Made by a program: the position numbers and the translations under genes | Origin: Haemophilus parainfluenzae ATCC 33392 | Lineage (GTDB): Bacteria; Pseudomonadota; Gammaproteobacteria; Enterobacterales; Pasteurellaceae | Reading direction: 5' to 3' | Assembly (NCBI RefSeq): GCF_031191205.1 | Contig: NZ_CP133470.1 | Coordinates: forward strand, 1,123,501 to 1,187,500 | Length of the DNA: 64,000 nucleotides | In this document: positions 55,804 through 64,000 of the stretch, piece after piece | Position numbering within the stretch: position 1 is the first letter of the stretch | Layout of the letters: the number at the start of each line of letters is the position of its first letter | The notes under the pieces: model-generated | Database searches by the model: none | What the model saw: the letters and a program-made list of their open reading frames with translations, nothing else | Told to the model about the DNA's origin: nothing

Positions 55804-56953
55804 TCACGACCTCAAGTAGCATAAAACAAGAGGAGAAACGACCGCTCTCTGGAATATAGCACAATACTTTTTGCCCATTTTTGAGTGGGAATTTCTCTAG
55901 AAACTCTTGTAAAATGATATAAATCGATGCCGAGCCTGTATTTCCTTTGCTTTCAAGATTTGTGAACCATTTTTCTTGTGGAATCTCGAAATTAATATTT
56001 TTCAGACCATCTAATAATTTATCTCGGAAAAAGCCTGAGGAATAATGAGGTAAGAAATAATCAATCTCGTCCGCTTTTAAATCATATTTATCAATTAAGC
56101 GTAAGAGCGCATTCTCAACTGTGCAACGCACAATATTTTCATTGAGTAATTTGACATCTTGTTTGACGGCCATCAGGCTGCGCGCTTCACGCTCTTCTTT
56201 AGTGACGTTTTTCCAACTCACAAATTGTTCATCGCGAATTTCTGCGCCCGCATACATACAAACAGGCATTTCGTTGGCGTAAGAAATAAGATCAATCCAG
56301 TGGATCTTGAAGCTGAGACCATGTTGGTTGGGTTGATTACTTAATTGTACAGCGCCAGCACCGTCAGAAAGCATCCAACGTAGGAAATCCTTTTCAAAAC
56401 CGATTTCCGGTTTAGCTTCATCTAACAGTCTTTGTTCAATTTCGGCTTGAAAATGTTCACCACGCATGATGGCAGATGCCGCTTCAGATGCCACGGCAAT
56501 TGAACTTTGATGTTCACCAGTTCGCACTGCATTATAAGCATGCTTCATTGCAGCCATACCAGCTACACAAACGCCCGCGGTTGTTAGCACTTCATAAGGT
56601 GGGGCATTAGGAATTAAACCATGTACCATGACACCTTGCCCCGGCATCATTTGATCGGGATAAGAGGTACCGCATGCCAAGCAACTCACCTCATTGACAT
56701 TCATCCCTTGGCGAATTAAATCATTAATGGCTTCTACTGCAAGCTCAGTGCTAGTATGTGTCGTTTCTCGGGTTTTCGGATTAATTGCATAATGACGCGT
56801 TTTTATCGCATTCGAACGTAAGATCATTTTACGTACACGGGATGGTGTATTACCAATCATACCGAGTACTTCTTCCATTTGATCATTTGTTACAGGTTCA
56901 TTTGGTAAAAATGCAGCAACTCGATTAATATAAACATCATGTAGTGAAGTCAA
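55793..56953 (-). CDS. darB: DarB-like ketosynthase III (dialkylresorcinol condensation)
   Basis: 386 residues, longer than FabH. Catalytic Cys129 (TTAGVCVAGMAAMK), His (DYFLPHYSSGFF, about residue 304) and Asn (ESKGNTGSAS, about 335). The family condenses two fatty-acid-derived precursors head to head into cyclohexanedione or resorcinol. It starts 2 bases after the DarA-like gene. Substrate not proven. Confidence 0.65.
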   Translation of the reverse strand: MTSLHDVYINRVAAFLPNEPVTNDQMEEVLGMIGNTPSRVRKMILRSNAIKTRHYAINPKTRETTHTSTELAVEAINDLIRQGMNVNEVSCLACGTSYPDQMMPGQGVMVHGLIPNAPPYEVLTTAGVCVAGMAAMKHAYNAVRTGEHQSSIAVASEAASAIMRGEHFQAEIEQRLLDEAKPEIGFEKDFLRWMLSDGAGAVQLSNQPNQHGLSFKIHWIDLISYANEMPVCMYAGAEIRDEQFVSWKNVTKEEREARSLMAVKQDVKLLNENIVRCTVENALLRLIDKYDLKADEIDYFLPHYSSGFFRDKLLDGLKNINFEIPQEKWFTNLESKGNTGSASIYIILQEFLEKFPLKNGQKVLCYIPESGRFSSCFMLLEVVNGH

Positions 56954-56955
56954 AA

Positions 56956-57876
56956 TTATTCCCCTGATGGTTCAGCAAAATAGCGCTTTTGGCGCGCCAG
57001 TTTTTCTTTTAATAATGGTTTTAATAAGCGTTTTACCACGGCTGAAAGTGGTACAACAGTGAGAATTAGTATAATCAAAAATACGATATAAAAATAGAGT
57101 ACGGCTTGACGAAAAGCAGGTGAAATTTGACCGCACTTTAACAGCAATCTTCCCCAGATGTAGAAACTCCGATGACCGACTTTTTCGCTCATCATTAATT
57201 TTTCATCAATTTTGACGGCGCCCATGTTTTGGAAAAGTGATTTATCTAAAGGGTGATTTTCGTTCAGAATTTGTACTAAACGGCATCCAAAACGTTGCAT
57301 ATCTTGCATATCTGCATCACTAATTCCTGCGCTTGGTAGCCATGAAAAATAACGTTTTTTTCCACTGAACATCCATGCTGGGGTCGTAATAAAACTTGCC
57401 CAAGCATTGGATTGATCCGTTTTAACCACATTGCCAATTAAATTAGCATCAAGTGCGGTCAGCATTTTTTTCATTTTTTCTTGTGCCATCAACCACATAT
57501 TACGGCAGCCAATCAGTGTAATGACAGGCGTGTTTTTTAAGATTTTAGCTTGTTCAGATTGCAAAAATGCAGTGATAGGTTGTGAAGGCGATAGAAACCA
57601 TACGCTGTAAGCGATGATGACTAAATCGTATTTTTCACGTTGTAATATTGGCTTTTCAATCGGCGCTGGTTTGAGATGAACCGATTCTGGAAACTGATTA
57701 AAAAAGGGAATGAATTTCCAAGGGAAAGAATAGGGTTGAATCGGTTTAATTTGGGCAACTTCAATGGCAATATTTTCTTGTTGCCTTAATGGTTCAAGAA
57801 AATGTTGAGTCAGTTCATTTAACTGCCCCGTTTGTGAATAAGAAATAACCAAAATGTGTTTTTGCGATTGAGACAT
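56956..57876 (-). CDS. darA: DarA-like dialkylresorcinol enzyme (flavodoxin-fold)
   Basis: 306 residues. The start HILVISYSQTGQLNELTQHFLEPL is a flavodoxin-like FMN strand-loop, then LVIIAYSVWFLSPSQPI. A membrane helix near 260-285 (AVLYFYIVFLIILILTVVP) ends the chain, so it is membrane-anchored. Similar proteins next to DarB are called dialkylresorcinol condensing/aromatising enzymes. First gene of the right operon; a USS is inside. Confidence 0.6.
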   Translation of the reverse strand: MSQSQKHILVISYSQTGQLNELTQHFLEPLRQQENIAIEVAQIKPIQPYSFPWKFIPFFNQFPESVHLKPAPIEKPILQREKYDLVIIAYSVWFLSPSQPITAFLQSEQAKILKNTPVITLIGCRNMWLMAQEKMKKMLTALDANLIGNVVKTDQSNAWASFITTPAWMFSGKKRYFSWLPSAGISDADMQDMQRFGCRLVQILNENHPLDKSLFQNMGAVKIDEKLMMSEKVGHRSFYIWGRLLLKCGQISPAFRQAVLYFYIVFLIILILTVVPLSAVVKRLLKPLLKEKLARQKRYFAEPSGE

Positions 57877-58234
57877 AATTAAATGTAGAATGTAATTTAA
57901 TGTGACATTATATATTATTTAATGTTTGATTTATAGCCTATTCAATGTCTCTATCCTGTACTGTTTCAGATGAAAAACTAAGTATTAAACTTAACCGTAA
58001 GGGGAAAGATTGTTTTAGGAACGGAGGATTAGGTTCAACATAAAAATCCCTCCAAAACTGACCGCACTTTTATTCTTCTTAAAATAAATTCCTGCTAAAG
58101 GTTGAAACATAGGGGGATTTATTGCGATAATTCCCATTATTTTTTGGGTGATCTTTCGGGCTGCCATTTTTTCAGGTAGCCAGTTTTTATTAGGAAAGAT
58201 TAATTTGAACACTATTTAAGTTAGAAGAATAACA
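57877..58234. other. Gap between the DAR-APE promoter and aroK
   Basis: 358 bases without a convincing gene. It contains the promoter region of the right operon (minus-strand -10 TATAAT at 57907-57912, no good -35), a 13-base interrupted palindrome TAATGT-G-ACATTA at 57898-57910 overlapping it, and an uptake signal near 58062. A minus-strand frame of 65 residues (58015-58212) has no start signal or family match and is not called. Confidence 0.5.
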
Positions 58235-58777
58235 ATGGCTGAAAAACGTAATATTTTTTTAGTAGGACCGATGGGCGCAGGTAAAAGCACCATTGGCCGT
58301 CAGCTTGCGCAACAACTGAATATGGACTTTGTTGATTCAGATGCAGTAATTGAGGAACGTGCGGGCGCAGACATTAGCTGGATTTTTGATTTAGAAGGCG
58401 AAGAAGGTTTTCGTAAGCGTGAAGAGCGCATTATCAATGAATTAACCCAATTACAAGGCGTTGTGCTTTCTACTGGTGGTGGAGCAGTGATGTCAAAAGA
58501 GAATCGTAATTATCTTTCTGCTCGTGGCATTGTAATTTATTTAGAAACCTCAGTAGATAAACAATATCAACGTACGCAACGTGATAAAAAACGTCCTTTA
58601 TTACAAGGGACAGATGATCCACGCCAAGTGTTGGAAGATTTAGCCAAAGTACGCAATCCGTTATACGAAGAAATTGCTGATATCACCTTACCAACAGATG
58701 AGCAAAATGCCAAAGTAATGGTTAATCAAATTGTTGATTTAATTGATAATCTAAACGGCTTAAACAGTTCACTTTAA
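58235..58777 (+). CDS. aroK: Shikimate kinase I
   Basis: 180 residues. Walker [10 protein letters not shown], substrate motif [19 protein letters not shown], and STGGGAVM. It phosphorylates shikimate in the chorismate pathway. It precedes aroB by 9 bases and dam by about 1.1 kb, the order seen in H. influenzae. Chorismate from this pathway could also feed the aryl starter of the pigment, a possible link to the neighbouring cluster. Confidence 0.95.
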   Translation: MAEKRNIFLVGPMGAGKSTIGRQLAQQLNMDFVDSDAVIEERAGADISWIFDLEGEEGFRKREERIINELTQLQGVVLSTGGGAVMSKENRNYLSARGIVIYLETSVDKQYQRTQRDKKRPLLQGTDDPRQVLEDLAKVRNPLYEEIADITLPTDEQNAKVMVNQIVDLIDNLNGLNSSL

Positions 58778-58786
58778 GGATTTAAA

Positions 58787-59875
58787 ATGTTGTGCGTAAA
58801 TGTTGAATTAAAAGAACGTCGTTATCCTATTTATATTGGCGAAGGGTTACTTAAAGATGAAACCTGTTATCCGCTGAAAAAAGGGGATAAGGTGATGATC
58901 GTGACTAATCCAACCGTCGCACAATATTATCTTGAGCCTGTTACAGAAACGTTAGAAAAAATAGGTTGTCAGGTTGAATCGGTATTATTGCCTGATGGCG
59001 AAAAATATAAAACGTTAGAGTCTTTAAACCTCATTTTTACCGCACTTTTAAAGCATAATCATGGGCGAGATACCACCATTATTGCATTAGGTGGTGGTGT
59101 GATTGGTGATGTGGCAGGTTTTGCAGCAGCAAGTTATCAGCGTGGTGTGCGTTTTATTCAAATTCCTACCACATTATTAGCCCAAGTGGATTCTTCTGTT
59201 GGTGGCAAAACTGCCGTTAATCATGAGTTAGGCAAAAATATGATTGGGGCGTTTTATCAACCTTCTACGGTGATCATTGATACCCTTACACTCAATACTT
59301 TGCCAAAACGTGAAGTGAATGCGGGACTGGCGGAAGTCATTAAATATGGGGCTATTTTAGATTATGCCTTTTTTGAATGGCTTGAAGCACATATTGATGA
59401 ATTAGTCGCGTTAAATCAACATTCACTGCAGCATTGTATTGCGCGTTGCTGCCAAATCAAATCCGATGTTGTCGCGCGCGATGAAACTGAAAAAGGTGAT
59501 CGTGCATTATTAAATCTCGGTCATACTTTTGGTCATGCAATTGAAACACATTTAGGCTACGGAAACTGGTTACACGGTGAAGCCGTTGCGGCTGGAAGTA
59601 TGATGGCAGCGGTATTATCTGAACAATTAGGCGATCTTTCTTTTGAAGATGTTGCACGTTTAGAAAAACTCTTAGCGCGCGCTAATTTACCGACCGTCTC
59701 GCCTGATACCATGCAGCCAGAAGATTATTTACCGCATATGATGCGAGATAAAAAAGTACTGGCGGGCAAGTTGCGTCTTGTGTTGCTAAAAGCCCTTGGT
59801 CAAGCCTATGTGGCGACTGATACTGACAAATCTCTTGTGCTAAACGCGATTGAGCGTTGCACACAACATGACTAA
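58787..59875 (+). CDS. aroB: 3-dehydroquinate synthase
   Basis: 362 residues. NAD motif [21 protein letters not shown], metal-binding LAEVIKYG, and [11 protein letters not shown]. It forms the ring of dehydroquinate in the shikimate pathway. The stop overlaps the dam start (ATGACTAA). An uptake signal is inside. Confidence 0.96.
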   Translation: MLCVNVELKERRYPIYIGEGLLKDETCYPLKKGDKVMIVTNPTVAQYYLEPVTETLEKIGCQVESVLLPDGEKYKTLESLNLIFTALLKHNHGRDTTIIALGGGVIGDVAGFAAASYQRGVRFIQIPTTLLAQVDSSVGGKTAVNHELGKNMIGAFYQPSTVIIDTLTLNTLPKREVNAGLAEVIKYGAILDYAFFEWLEAHIDELVALNQHSLQHCIARCCQIKSDVVARDETEKGDRALLNLGHTFGHAIETHLGYGNWLHGEAVAAGSMMAAVLSEQLGDLSFEDVARLEKLLARANLPTVSPDTMQPEDYLPHMMRDKKVLAGKLRLVLLKALGQAYVATDTDKSLVLNAIERCTQHD

Positions 59876-60743
59876 CAGTCATTGCTCCATGTTGCGTCCG
59901 AAAAATAATAAAACGAAACCCCGAATTAAACACCGCCCGTTTTTAAAATGGGCGGGCGGTAAATTTCGTTTAACGGACGATCTCAACCGAGTCTTTCCTA
60001 AAAGAAAACAGTGTTTGATCGAACCTTTTGTTGGTGCGGGTGCTGTTTTTCTTAATTCTCATTTTGAGCGTTATATTTTGGCAGATGTTAATCCTGATTT
60101 GATTAACTTGTTTAATATCGTCAAGGAAAATGTAGATGCCTATATTGAGGCTTGTAAGCCAATTTTCTTCGCCGAAAATGCCAATACAGCCGACTATTAT
60201 TACGCCCAGCGTGATGCCTTTAATCAATCAAGCGATCCTTTCGAGCGCTCGGTGTTGTTTCTTTATTTGAACCGTTTTGGTTTTAATGGATTGTGCCGTT
60301 ATAACAGTAAAAATGAATTCAATGTGCCATTTGGCGCTTATAAAACCCATTATTTCCCTGAAGATGAATTGCGCTATTTCGCCCATAAAGCACAAAGTGC
60401 GGTCTTTTTATGCGCTGATTTTCAACAGACCTTTGAATTAGCGGATAAACACAGCGTGATCTATTGTGATCCGCCTTATGCACCGATTCCGCAAGATACC
60501 AATTTTACTGGATATGCAGGGAATGCTTTTGGCCTTGAACATCAAAAGAATTTAGCAGAATGCGCCAAAAAAGCACAAAAAGAAAAGCAAATTTCTGTCG
60601 TGATTTCTAATCACGATACGAAATTTACGCGTGAGATTTATAAAGGGGCAAAATTCAAACGCGTTAAAGTACAGCGCTCGATTAGCCAATCTTCAGAAAA
60701 ACGAGTTAAAGTAAAAGAATTAATCGCCATCTTTAAAGGTTAG
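59868..60743 (+). CDS. dam: DNA adenine methyltransferase Dam
   Basis: 291 residues from ATG 59868, which overlaps the aroB stop; a TTG start at 59850 is possible but weaker. Motif I-like [19 protein letters not shown] and the catalytic DPPY ([10 protein letters not shown]) fit the GATC-specific family. It methylates adenine in GATC for mismatch repair and gene control. One uptake signal is inside. Confidence 0.9.
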   Translation: MTNSHCSMLRPKNNKTKPRIKHRPFLKWAGGKFRLTDDLNRVFPKRKQCLIEPFVGAGAVFLNSHFERYILADVNPDLINLFNIVKENVDAYIEACKPIFFAENANTADYYYAQRDAFNQSSDPFERSVLFLYLNRFGFNGLCRYNSKNEFNVPFGAYKTHYFPEDELRYFAHKAQSAVFLCADFQQTFELADKHSVIYCDPPYAPIPQDTNFTGYAGNAFGLEHQKNLAECAKKAQKEKQISVVISNHDTKFTREIYKGAKFKRVKVQRSISQSSEKRVKVKELIAIFKG

Positions 60744-60744
60744 T

Positions 60745-61065
60745 TTAGCTGGTTAGTTCGGGATTGATTTTAATCTCAAAGCCTTTTACTTCGGGATAAG
60801 TCGGTTGAATTGTGGCGAGTAATTCGCTTTGGCGAAATAAAATCCCTTGGCGAACGACCGCACTTTTGACTTCGATAAAGAGTTTCCCATTTGTGATGGA
60901 GCCTAAACGAAAAAGTCCTTTAAATTCTTGAGGAAAAAGGCGGCTGATGTTTTGGTTCAGTTCGTTCAACATTAACCCTTTCTGCATGATTTTGGCAAAT
61001 TGTGATCCTTCTAGCACATCAATAATATTCATGGCTTTTTGATAACGCTCATGCTTGTTTTCCAC
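60745..61065 (-). CDS. DciA-like DUF721 family protein
   Basis: 106 residues, typical DUF721/DciA length, with LNELNQNISRLFPQEFKGLFRLG then GKLFIEVKSAVVRQGILFRQSELL. DciA-type proteins help load the DnaB helicase in bacteria without DnaC. It is divergent from secM, and converges with dam with only 1 base between. Confidence 0.65.
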   Translation of the reverse strand: MENKHERYQKAMNIIDVLEGSQFAKIMQKGLMLNELNQNISRLFPQEFKGLFRLGSITNGKLFIEVKSAVVRQGILFRQSELLATIQPTYPEVKGFEIKINPELTS

Positions 61066-61137
61066 AAAAATACCCCAATAATGACTTTACGTTGAATTTC
61101 CGATACAATACACACAAATTTTGTCAGAGACAATAAG

Positions 61138-61455
61138 ATGATGAAATCAAACAAAGGTAAAACAAATTTCTGGTCGCAGTTGCTGTTAAGCATGATTGCG
61201 ATTTTTGCTGTACCTGTTGCTCAGGGATTGGAGGCACAGCCTTCATCAAATATGAGTGGCGAGAATTACCAAACATCATCTGAACAACATATGTTGATTG
61301 CGGTGCGTGAAATTCGTCAAGCATTGCAGGTTCAACCTCAACCAACAAATCACAAAACCCATTCCAATCAAAAACACGAAAAAATTCAACCGCACTTTAT
61401 CGCGGCAGAGTTTCCTGTTTTTGCCCCTATTCGTGCCGGTCCAGCCATCATTTAA
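61138..61455 (+). CDS. secM: SecM, secretion monitor / translational regulator of secA
   Basis: 105 residues with a signal sequence (SQLLLSMIAIFAVPVAQGLEA). The extreme C-terminus is a stalling peptide, FAPIRAGP followed by AII. I-R-A-G-P is the arrest core of E. coli SecM; Pasteurellaceae SecM uses a short form of the HAPIRGSP type. Ribosomes paused at the final proline should keep the downstream secA start open when secretion is slow. A USS (61389-61397) is 50 bases upstream of the arrest codons. The second ATG of the MM start could also be used. Confidence 0.9.
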   Translation: MMKSNKGKTNFWSQLLLSMIAIFAVPVAQGLEAQPSSNMSGENYQTSSEQHMLIAVREIRQALQVQPQPTNHKTHSNQKHEKIQPHFIAAEFPVFAPIRAGPAII

Positions 61456-61456
61456 T

Positions 61457-61525
61457 TTTCTTTTATCTTTGAACGAACCGATTTTTTAATCGGATGATCC
61501 TTTTTATTTTTATTTGAAAGAGAAA
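61457..61525 (+). promoter_or_regulatory. SecM-controlled leader before secA
   Basis: Just past the secM stop, TTTCTTTT (61457-61464) can pair with AAGAGAAA (61518-61525), which includes the secA ribosome binding site. A second hairpin, CCGATT-TTTT-AATCGG (61478-61493), lies in between. The left strand begins about 13 bases after the arrest proline codon, so a paused ribosome would cover it. Fold by eye only. Confidence 0.5.
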
Positions 61526-61527
61526 TT

Positions 61528-64000
61528 ATGAGTTTTTTAACAAAAATTTTTGGCAGCCGTAACGAACGTATTTTACGCAGATTAAGAAAACAAGTGGCGA
61601 AAATCAACAAAATGGAGCCAGCTTTTGAAGCATTAAGTGATGATGAATTAAGAGCAAAAACAGAAGAATTCCGTAGCCGTTTAGCTAACGGTGAAACCCT
61701 ACAACAACTTTTACCAGAAGCGTTTGCTACCGTGCGTGAAGCAGGTAAGCGTGTGCTTGGTATGCGTCATTTCGATGTACAATTAATCGGTGGTATGGTG
61801 CTCACTAATCGTTGTATCGCAGAGATGCGTACTGGTGAAGGTAAAACCTTAACCGCAACCTTGCCTTGCTATTTGATGGCTTTGGAAGGTAAAGGCGTGC
61901 ACGTTGTGACAGTGAATGATTACTTAGCACGTCGTGATGCGGAAACTAACCGCCCATTATTTGAATTCTTGGGGATGACTGTTGGGGTGAATATCCCTGG
62001 TTTACCGCCTGAAGCAAAACGTGAAGCTTATGCGGCAGATATTACATACGCGACAAACAGCGAGCTAGGTTTTGATTACCTTCGTGATAACTTAGCGCAT
62101 TCCAAAGAAGAGCGTTTCCAACGTCATTTAGGCTATGCGTTAGTGGATGAAGTGGACTCAATTTTAATCGATGAAGCGCGTACGCCATTGATTATTTCAG
62201 GTCAAGCGGAAGACAGTTCTGAGCTTTATATTGCGGTAAATAAATTAATTCCGAATTTAATTAAGCAAGAAAAAGAAGATACGGAAGAATATACCGGTGA
62301 AGGCGATTACACCTTAGATCTTAAAACTAAACAGGCGTATTTGACTGAGCGAGGTCAAGAAAAAGTAGAGAATTGGTTAATCGAACAAGGTTTAATGCCT
62401 GAAGGTGATTCACTTTATTCACCTGCACGCATTGTATTATTACACCATGTTATGGCAGCATTACGTGCAAACACCTTATTTGAGCGTGATGTAGACTATA
62501 TCGTGAAAGATGGCGAAATCGTGATCGTCGATGAGCATACTGGTCGTACTATGGCGGGTCGTCGTTGGTCTGATGGTTTACACCAAGCGATCGAAGCGAA
62601 AGAAGGCGTAGAAATTAAGAGTGAAAACCAAACTGTTGCGTCGATTTCTTACCAAAACTACTTCCGTCTTTATGACAAATTAGCGGGTATGACTGGTACA
62701 GCAGATACCGAAGCCTTTGAATTCCAACAAATTTATGGTTTAGAAACTGTTGTTATCCCAACCAACCGTCCAATGATTCGTGATGATCGTACGGACGTCA
62801 TGTTTGAGAATGAAGAATACAAATTCAATGCGATTATTGAGGATATCAAAGACTGTGTCGCACGTAATCAACCGGTTCTTGTTGGTACTGTATCTGTTGA
62901 AAAATCTGAAATGCTTTCTAAAGCGTTAGATAAAGCGGGTATCAAACACAACGTATTGAATGCAAAATTCCACGCACAAGAAGCGGAAATTGTTGCTGAA
63001 GCGGGGGCACCAGGTGCTGTAACCATTGCAACCAATATGGCCGGTCGTGGTACCGATATTATCCTGGGCGGTAACTGGAAAGCAAAAGCTGCAAAATTAA
63101 AGAACCCAACTCCAGAGCAAATTGAGGCACTTAAAGCTGAGTGGGAGAAAAATCACGAGATCGTGATGCAAGCCGGTGGTTTACACATTATCGGGACAGA
63201 GCGTCATGAATCACGTCGTATTGATAACCAGTTGCGTGGTCGTTCAGGTCGTCAAGGTGACCCAGGTTCTTCACGTTTCTACCTTTCTTTAGAAGATGGC
63301 TTAATGCGTATTTATCTAAATGAAGGTAAATTAAATATGATGCGTAAAGCCTTCACTCAACCAGGCGAAGCGATGGAGTCTAAGCTTCTTGCTAAAGTGA
63401 TCGCGTCGGCACAAGCGAAAGTGGAAGCTTTCCATTTTGATGGTCGTAAAAACTTGCTTGAATATGATGATGTGGCTAACGACCAACGTCATGCGATTTA
63501 CGAACAACGTAATTACTTGCTCGATAACGATGATATTTCAGAGACTATCAAAGCTATCCGAAGCGATGTATTTAACGATGTGATTGACCAATATATTCCA
63601 CCACAATCATTGGAAGAACAATGGGATATTAAAGGCTTAGAAGAGCGTTTAGCACAAGAGTTTGGTCTTGAGTTACCAATTGAACATTGGTTGGAAGAAA
63701 ATAACAATCTTCATGAAGAAAACTTGCGTGAGCGCATTATTCAAGAAGCCGAAGATGAATACAAAGCGAAAGAAGCGCTTGCGGGTGAAGAAACCATGCG
63801 TCATTTCGAAAAAGGTGTGATGTTACAAACTCTTGATGAGCTTTGGAAAGAGCACTTGGCGGCAATGGACTATTTACGTCAAGGTATCCATTTACGTGGT
63901 TATGCGCAAAAAGATCCAAAACAAGAGTACAAAAAAGAATCTTTCCGTATGTTTACTGAAATGTTGGATTCTTTAAAACATCATGTGATTACGACACTTA
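61528..64000 (+). CDS. secA: Protein translocase ATPase SecA, N-terminal part (runs off the window)
   Basis: The frame opens at ATG 61528 ([18 protein letters not shown]) and has no stop before the window edge (824 codons seen of about 900). Motor elements: [11 protein letters not shown] (Walker A), [15 protein letters not shown] (DEAD-like), GTDIILGG, and [11 protein letters not shown]. It drives preproteins through SecYEG and is regulated through secM. The missing C-terminus lies beyond the window. Confidence 0.96.
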   Translation, partial: MSFLTKIFGSRNERILRRLRKQVAKINKMEPAFEALSDDELRAKTEEFRSRLANGETLQQLLPEAFATVREAGKRVLGMRHFDVQLIGGMVLTNRCIAEMRTGEGKTLTATLPCYLMALEGKGVHVVTVNDYLARRDAETNRPLFEFLGMTVGVNIPGLPPEAKREAYAADITYATNSELGFDYLRDNLAHSKEERFQRHLGYALVDEVDSILIDEARTPLIISGQAEDSSELYIAVNKLIPNLIKQEKEDTEEYTGEGDYTLDLKTKQAYLTERGQEKVENWLIEQGLMPEGDSLYSPARIVLLHHVMAALRANTLFERDVDYIVKDGEIVIVDEHTGRTMAGRRWSDGLHQAIEAKEGVEIKSENQTVASISYQNYFRLYDKLAGMTGTADTEAFEFQQIYGLETVVIPTNRPMIRDDRTDVMFENEEYKFNAIIEDIKDCVARNQPVLVGTVSVEKSEMLSKALDKAGIKHNVLNAKFHAQEAEIVAEAGAPGAVTIATNMAGRGTDIILGGNWKAKAAKLKNPTPEQIEALKAEWEKNHEIVMQAGGLHIIGTERHESRRIDNQLRGRSGRQGDPGSSRFYLSLEDGLMRIYLNEGKLNMMRKAFTQPGEAMESKLLAKVIASAQAKVEAFHFDGRKNLLEYDDVANDQRHAIYEQRNYLLDNDDISETIKAIRSDVFNDVIDQYIPPQSLEEQWDIKGLEERLAQEFGLELPIEHWLEENNNLHEENLRERIIQEAEDEYKAKEALAGEETMRHFEKGVMLQTLDELWKEHLAAMDYLRQGIHLRGYAQKDPKQEYKKESFRMFTEMLDSLKHHVITTL

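Noticed and set aside
58015..58212. 65-residue minus-strand frame between the cluster and aroK
   Set aside because: No ribosome binding site, no family resemblance and no partner; it lies in a gap where a random frame of this size is expected.
1..64000. CRISPR arrays, complete insertion sequences, prophage or plasmid origin
   Set aside because: No regularly spaced direct repeats, transposase, integrase or replication genes were seen on either strand.

Overview
The window looks like a chromosomal segment of a Pasteurellaceae bacterium, most likely a Haemophilus close to H. parainfluenzae. The 9-mer AAGTGCGGT or its complement, the Haemophilus-type DNA uptake signal, occurs roughly 45 times. 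The DNA is AT-rich, and the gene neighbourhoods match Haemophilus ones (waaL-rfbB-pepB-ndk; kdkA-opsX; aroK-aroB-dam; yceD-rpmF-plsX-fabHDG-acpP). No database search was possible; all names rest on motifs, lengths, gene order and recognition of the families.

Layout. 1-4.5 kb: the end of a surface-polysaccharide locus (sugar dehydratase fragment, O-antigen ligase/polymerase, rfbB), then pepB and ndk. 4.5-9.3 kb (minus strand): a TonB-dependent receptor and a BtuFCD-type uptake ABC system, with a palindromic repeat element inside the operon. 9.4-20.6 kb: glyQ, a nitrobindin-like protein, a glutaredoxin-like protein, a Hap-type serine-protease autotransporter with a large coiled-coil repeat block, glucose-1-phosphatase, a DUF559 nuclease beside a second copy of the palindromic element, an OsmC protein, glyS and tRNA-Ile2(CAU). 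20.6-31.6 kb: kdkA, a MORN-like small protein, opsX, an AhpD-like protein, an AraC regulator, an ABC exporter, and the lipid operon yceD-rpmF-plsX-fabH-fabD-fabG-acpP. 31.8-33.5 kb: a DcuB C4-dicarboxylate carrier carrying an extra domain of about 100 residues.

33.5-57.9 kb (almost all minus strand): a large aryl-polyene (APE) biosynthetic cluster. The left transcription unit is a near-complete ape set (apeC through apeR). It has two adenylating enzymes, one fused to a dehydratase, and apeJ is split into separate glycosyltransferase and acyltransferase genes. The right unit encodes DarA/DarB-like dialkylresorcinol enzymes, a 129-aa protein of unknown function, a BtrH-type acyltransferase, an ABC-2 exporter, and its own ACP, ketosynthase and chain-length-factor-like protein. 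Together they suggest a flexirubin-like pigment: a polyene acyl chain built on ACPs and joined to a resorcinol. Two lipoprotein genes and a bidirectional terminator separate the units. An AT-rich gene with two HEPN ribonuclease motifs sits inside the right operon and is a candidate defence or toxin cargo.

57.9-64 kb: aroK-aroB-dam, a divergent DciA/DUF721 gene, then secM-secA. secM ends in an intact stalling motif (FAPIRAGP) and is followed by a leader that could hide the secA ribosome binding site. secA runs off the end of the window.
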